DNA of 64,000 bases, from the NCBI RefSeq assembly GCF_024505145.1, contig NZ_JANIAA010000020.1:1-64000 (forward strand), read 5' to 3'. This DNA is from Streptomyces rugosispiralis. Its GTDB lineage: Bacteria; Actinomycetota; Actinomycetes; Streptomycetales; Streptomycetaceae. Position 1 is the first letter of the stretch; the number at the start of each line of letters is the position of its first letter. Below, piece after piece: positions 60,518 to 64,000 of this stretch. The notes beneath the pieces were generated by a model. The model did not search any database, had not been told where the DNA came from, and saw nothing but the letters and a program-made list of their open reading frames with translations. Made by a program: the position numbers and the translations under genes.

Positions 60518-61405
60518 ATGAGCAGGCCGCCCTTTCTCACACTGCCCGCGAGCGCCCGCGCGTACCGCCTCCGGACCGCGCGCGGCGAGTTCGCCGTCCA
60601 TGACGCGCGGCCCGCTTCGGCGGCGCGCGGGACCGTCCTGCTGGTCCCGGGGTTCACCGGGAGCAAGGAGGACTTCATCGCGCTGCTGGAGCCGCTCGCC
60701 GCCGCCGGTTTCCGGGCCGTCGCCGTCGACGGCCGGGGGCAGCACGAGAGCCCTGGCCCCCGTAAGGAGGCCGCGTACGCCCAGGCCGAGCTGGCGCAGG
60801 ATCTGCTCGCGCAGGTCACCGCCCTGAGCGCGGCGACCGAGGACCCCGTGCATGTGCTCGGGCATTCGCTCGGCGGGCTGATCGCGCGGACCGCCGCGCT
60901 GCGCGACCCGGGGGCGTTCGCCTCGCTGACGATCATGAGTTCCGGCCCGGCGGCCATCTCCGCCCCGCAGCGCGCCCGGATCAAGCTGCTGATCGATGCG
61001 CTGACGGTGATGGACATGGAGTCCGTATGGCAGGCGATGCGCGAGCTGGATCCGCCCGAGGCGGCCGATGAGTCGACACCGCCCGGGGTGGCGGAGTTCC
61101 TGCACCAGCGCTGGCTCGGGACCGTACCGGAGCAGCTGATCGTCACCGGGCGGCAGCTCTCCGACGAGCCGGACCGGGTCGATGAGCTGGCGGCGCAGCG
61201 GCTGCGCGTCCATGTGCTGTCGGGCGAGGCGGACTACGCCTGGCCGGTGCCGCTGATGGACGAGATGGCCGGACGGCTGGCCGCCCGCCGGACCGTGATC
61301 GAGGGCTCCGGGCACTCCCCCAACGCCGAGCGGCCCCATCCCACCGCCGATGCCCTGATCTCCTTCTGGCGCGACATCGGCCTGAACACGAAGACATCGG
61401 CCTGA
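60518..61405 (+). CDS. Alpha/beta hydrolase
   Basis: A 295-residue alpha/beta-hydrolase: oxyanion region LVPGFTGSKEDF, nucleophile GHSLGGLIA (Ser about 117), acid in SGEADYAWP and histidine in EGSGHSPNAERP. Substrate unknown. The C terminus WRDIGLNTKTSA arises from a tandemly repeated 20-bp unit: a copy in another frame supplies the stop codon. Further copies continue for about 90 bp. Confidence 0.88.
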   Translation: MSRPPFLTLPASARAYRLRTARGEFAVHDARPASAARGTVLLVPGFTGSKEDFIALLEPLAAAGFRAVAVDGRGQHESPGPRKEAAYAQAELAQDLLAQVTALSAATEDPVHVLGHSLGGLIARTAALRDPGAFASLTIMSSGPAAISAPQRARIKLLIDALTVMDMESVWQAMRELDPPEAADESTPPGVAEFLHQRWLGTVPEQLIVTGRQLSDEPDRVDELAAQRLRVHVLSGEADYAWPVPLMDEMAGRLAARRTVIEGSGHSPNAERPHPTADALISFWRDIGLNTKTSA

Positions 61406-61495
61406 ACACGAAGACGTCGGCTGGGCACGAAGGCGTCGGCTGAGACCGAAGACATCGGCTACCAGGTACGAAGACGTCGGCTGAGCCCAAGGCCC
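61374..61495. repeat. 20-bp tandem repeats at the hydrolase 3' end
   Basis: About six units like gacatcggcctgaacacgaa start at 61374, 61393, 61413, 61433 and beyond, drifting (acgtcggctg, gcgtcggctg, acatcggcta). The first two are inside the gene. Because the period is not a multiple of three, the second copy puts TGA in frame. Confidence 0.88.
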
Positions 61496-61514
61496 GCCCA
61501 GAAATCCCGCGGGC

Positions 61515-62444
61515 TCAGTACTGCGCCTGCAGATGCTCCCAGAAGCCGTCCCGCAGGGCCCGCCGCAGATCGGCGTGGGCGCGCAGCGAGAGCCGCAGCA
61601 GCCCCTCCGCGTCGATCAGCAGCTCCTGGTCCACGGAGCCGGGCAGATACGGATGGCCCGGCAGCAGCTCGGCGAGGGTCTCACGGCCGCGTGAGGACAG
61701 CCACTGGGCGGCGATCTGCGCCCCGACGAACCGCACCTCGTCCCGGGTCGGGGCGGGCCCGCACAGGGGCGCGTCGCCGTTCGGCTCGTAGCCGGTGGCC
61801 CGCCGGGTGACGTACGGCTTGCAGAAGTCGAGGTCGAAGGTGCGCTGGCTGTCGACCTCCCACAGCAGCGGCTCGGCCTGGTTGCGCCCGTCGAGGGCCT
61901 CGATGCCCCAGAGGTGGACGCGCGCCCCGTAGCCCTGGGCCGCCTCGACGGCGGAGACCAGGTCCTCGTCGCCGCCGATCAGCACCGCGTCGCCGATGGC
62001 GCGGTGGCGGGCGAGGGACTCCAGGTCGGAGCGGATGAGCGAGTCGACGCCCTTCTGCTGGTTGTTGGCGTTGAGGTTGCCGAGCCGGACCTTGACGTCG
62101 GGCAGCTCGGCGATGCTCTGCTGCTCCGCGGTGTGGATCCGGCGCCGGGCGCCGTCGAACCAGTAGACGCGCAGCAGCCTGCTGTCCGGGAAGATCGTGC
62201 GCGCCTTGTCGATGAACGCCTCGATGATCCCTTCGGCGTCCAGCTCGAACGCCCGGCGGTCCTCCGTGCCCGCGACCAGCCGCCCGGCGGCCGCGTAGAC
62301 ATACCCCGCGTCCACGAAGATCGCGTGAGTCGAGGGCGTGGTCGCGACCTCGGCGAGTACGCGCTGGAGCAGCTCGTTCGTGCGCTCGATGCCCGCGACG
62401 ATCGAGGCGAGATCTTGTTGGCCCGGAGGCATGGTTTCACTCAT
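61515..62444 (-). CDS. NYN-domain (LabA/DUF88-type) putative RNase
   Basis: A 309-residue protein with an N-terminal helix (about 8-35) and an NYN/PIN-like domain (about 40-190). Acidic catalytic residues are in AIFVDAGYVYAA, VDSLIRSDLES and LIGGDEDLVSAVEAA. A C-terminal helical domain follows. NYN domains are metal-dependent RNases or RNA-binding modules. ATG at 62444 with a ggag site about 12 bases upstream. It is divergent from a SigR-type promoter region. Confidence 0.88.
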   Translation of the reverse strand: MSETMPPGQQDLASIVAGIERTNELLQRVLAEVATTPSTHAIFVDAGYVYAAAGRLVAGTEDRRAFELDAEGIIEAFIDKARTIFPDSRLLRVYWFDGARRRIHTAEQQSIAELPDVKVRLGNLNANNQQKGVDSLIRSDLESLARHRAIGDAVLIGGDEDLVSAVEAAQGYGARVHLWGIEALDGRNQAEPLLWEVDSQRTFDLDFCKPYVTRRATGYEPNGDAPLCGPAPTRDEVRFVGAQIAAQWLSSRGRETLAELLPGHPYLPGSVDQELLIDAEGLLRLSLRAHADLRRALRDGFWEHLQAQY

Positions 62445-62543
62445 ACGCGGTTCATTCTCCGGGCGGCTCCGTGAGGGGCACAACCGGACCCTGCCCCGGC
62501 TACCAGCGGATACTTAGGCTGCGAAAAATTTTTATTAGCGTAG

Positions 62544-62570
62544 GGAATGTTTTCGGGGGACCCTCTGGTT
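62544..62570 (+). promoter_or_regulatory. SigR-type promoter (N19)
   Basis: GGAAT (62544-62548), 19 bp, GTT (62568-62570), in a local AT-rich patch (aaaaatttttatta at about 62524-62537) that may contribute an UP-like element. The 50-codon gene starts 89 bp downstream. Confidence 0.6.
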
Positions 62571-62658
62571 GAACACGTACAGGAGGGCGCGGCAGCGACG
62601 CTGCGCGACTCCGTACACATCAGTTCTCCTTCAGGAGGATCAGACGAAGGGAGAAGCC

Positions 62659-62811
62659 TTGCGCTTCGAGATCATGCGCCTGGACGACGTCGATGGCACC
62701 GCCATCGAAAGCACCGTCGTGGACGCCGCCTCCGTCAACCGGATCGTGCAGCAGGCCGCCGCAATCGGCCAGCGCATCTACATCCGTCCAGCCGACACCG
62801 CCGCCCGGTAG
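62659..62811 (+). CDS. Small conserved-looking protein, 50 aa
   Basis: A 50-residue protein beginning (TTG start) MRFEIMRLDDVDGTAIES and ending IYIRPADTAAR. An aagggag RBS lies seven bases before the TTG. An ATG at 62674 is an alternative. No family name is known to me, but the sequence has a compact alpha/beta pattern. Upstream SigR-type elements suggest oxidative-stress expression. Confidence 0.7.
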   Translation: MRFEIMRLDDVDGTAIESTVVDAASVNRIVQQAAAIGQRIYIRPADTAAR

Positions 62812-62843
62812 TGCCGTAAGGCCCTCCCAGCAGCACAGAGAGT

Positions 62844-62878
62844 CGAGCGCCCCCGTACAGACGGTACGGGGGCGCTCG
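62844..62878. terminator. Bidirectional terminator before marC-like gene
   Basis: cgagcgcccccgtac (62844-62858) pairs perfectly with gtacgggggcgctcg (62864-62878); five-base loop. Confidence 0.9.
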
Positions 62879-62884
62879 TGCGTG

Positions 62885-63490
62885 TCAGGCGGTGTGGGCC
62901 ACCTGGATGACGCCGTTGATGATCTGCTGGACCGCGATGGCGGAGAGCATCATGCCGGACAGCCGGGTGACCAGCACCACTCCCCCTTCCTTGATCACGC
63001 GGATGATCAGCAGCGAATAGCGCATGGTGACCCACAGCACGACGTGCATGGCCGCGATCGCGGTCCACACCGCCACCTGATCGCCGATCCCGCGCGCGTG
63101 CTGGACGGCGAGGATCACCGAGACGATCGCGCCCGGCCCGGCCAGCAGCGGCATGCCGAGCGGCACGAGCGCGACGTTGACGTCCTTGGTCTGGGTCGGC
63201 TCGTCGTTCTTACCGGTGAGCAGATCGAGCGCGATCAGCAGGAGCAGCAGCCCGCCCGCGATCATCAGCGCGGGGACCGAGACATGCAGATAGTCGAGGA
63301 TCTGCTGACCCCCGATGCCGAAGACGGCGATGACGCTGAAGGCGACGGCCGCCGCCTGGCCCGCCATCTTGCGCTGGACCTTGGCGGGGCGGCCCGAGGT
63401 CAGGGCGAGGAAGATGGGCGTGATGCCCGGCGGGTCCATGATCACGAACAGGGTGAGGAAGAGGGAGCCGAAGACGGCGACGTCGAACAC
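62885..63490 (-). CDS. MarC-family membrane protein
   Basis: A 201-residue integral membrane protein of the MarC/UPF0056 family with six helices. Signature parts are FVIMDPPGITPIFLALT (about 16-32) and VPLGMPLLAGPGAIVSVI (about 108-125). Despite the name, the family has no proven antibiotic role. GTG start with an aagg site. It is followed upstream by a gene for a PHP phosphatase on the same strand, about 100 bp away. Confidence 0.92.
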   Translation of the reverse strand: MFDVAVFGSLFLTLFVIMDPPGITPIFLALTSGRPAKVQRKMAGQAAAVAFSVIAVFGIGGQQILDYLHVSVPALMIAGGLLLLLIALDLLTGKNDEPTQTKDVNVALVPLGMPLLAGPGAIVSVILAVQHARGIGDQVAVWTAIAAMHVVLWVTMRYSLLIIRVIKEGGVVLVTRLSGMMLSAIAVQQIINGVIQVAHTA

Positions 63491-63590
63491 GGTGAATGGC
63501 CTTGCGGGAACGAGCAGCGGTGCGGTGCTGAGACGGTAAGGGAATCGGCGGGAAGACGGAGTGAACGCGGAGCAGCGTGAAGGCGGGGGC

Positions 63591-64000
63591 TCAGCCGCCC
63601 GCGCCCGGCACCGGGAAGGCCCCGGTCGCCCGGCGCACGATCTCCCCGTAGATCTCGGGATCGGTCGTGTACTCGCCGAGCCGACAGGTCTTACGGCTGC
63701 CGTGATAGTCGCTGGAGCCGGTGGTGAGCAGGCCGAGCTCGGCGGCGAGACCGCGCAGCCGGGCGCGGATGTCCTCGGTGTGGTCCATATGGTCGACTTC
63801 GATACCGTCGAGGCCCGCCGCCGCCAGCTCGCCGATCGCGCTCTCCGGGACGCACTGGCCGCGCTTGACGGCCAGCGGATGCGCGAAGACCGCGACCCCG
63901 CCGGCGCCCTTGATCAGCCGGATCGCGTCGAAGGGGTCCAGCTCGTGCTTCTCCACATGCGCCCGGCCGCCGTCGGCCAGCCAGTCCTGGGTGAAGGCGT
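63591..64000 (-). CDS. PHP-domain phosphoesterase, 5' end beyond window
   Basis: The C-terminal part (136 codons, open at the window edge) of a PHP-superfamily phosphoesterase. Metal-binding motifs FAHPLAVKRG and GSSDYHGSRK are visible, along with GIEVDHMDHTED. The sequence resembles YciV/RNase AM-type 3',5'-nucleoside bisphosphate phosphatases. The reading frame continues unbroken past 64000, so the N-terminal metal sites lie outside. Confidence 0.88.
   Translation of the reverse strand, partial: AFTQDWLADGGRAHVEKHELDPFDAIRLIKGAGGVAVFAHPLAVKRGQCVPESAIGELAAAGLDGIEVDHMDHTEDIRARLRGLAAELGLLTTGSSDYHGSRKTCRLGEYTTDPEIYGEIVRRATGAFPVPGAGG

Overview
The window is chromosomal DNA of a Streptomyces (order Streptomycetales). 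The evidence is very high G+C with strong third-position bias, many GTG starts, a WblC-type WhiB regulator, SigR-type promoters (GGAAT-N18-GTT), AdnAB in place of RecBCD, mycoredoxin, and many actinobacteria-restricted families (DUF3107, DUF3152, UPF0182, Zincin_2, PPA1309). I see no prophage, insertion sequence, CRISPR array or rRNA. There are two initiator tRNA genes.

Layout. 1-4.8 kb: SMR exporter, TetR regulator, HisN, CBS protein, then catalase divergent from its Fur-family regulator, with an operator inside the catalase promoter. 4.9-7.3 kb: two tRNA-fMet genes flanking a Sel1-repeat protein. 7.3-16.5 kb: UPF0182, PPA1309-family protein, YlbL-like PDZ/Lon protease, MoaE, SDR protein, Zincin_2 protein and a Nudix protein. 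16.7-23.6 kb: two AIM24 proteins and a TerD-AIM24 fusion, a YgjP-like metallopeptidase, an orphan ThiF-like protein and an ABC1 kinase. 23.8-30.2 kb: wblC operon with an attenuator leader, UvrD2, mycoredoxin, NudC and an M20 dipeptidase. 30.3-38.3 kb: AdnB, AdnA and an alkyltransferase-like protein. 38.6-46.2 kb: a kinase-like/flippase-like membrane protein, two tandem lipoprotein aminopeptidases and MoeZ. 46.3-51.6 kb: an exopolysaccharide-like operon (PelF-like glycosyltransferase, membrane protein, epimerase, spherulin-4-type glycosidase) reading toward moeZ. 51.8-64 kb: DUF3152 metzincin, alpha/beta hydrolases, TetR, DUF3107, ferritin-like protein, DEAD-box helicase, NYN nuclease, MarC and a truncated PHP phosphatase.

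The backbone from UPF0182 to the DEAD-box helicase follows, as I recall it, the gene content and order of Mycobacterium tuberculosis Rv3193c-Rv3211. It is an ancient actinobacterial block combining DNA repair (UvrD2, AdnAB, ATL), thiol and redox control (Mrx1, MoeZ, WblC) and envelope functions. Several Streptomyces-specific islands interrupt it: AIM24/TerD, ThiF, the aminopeptidases and the Pel-like operon.

Two genome-scale signals go beyond the gene list. First, about ten genes have tandem duplications spanning or abutting their stop codon, with periods of about 20-50 bp, and several proteins carry freshly expanded internal repeats. Second, the octamer CCGTAAGG/CCTTACGG occurs about 35 times, far above a composition-based expectation, and is often spelled with rare codons.
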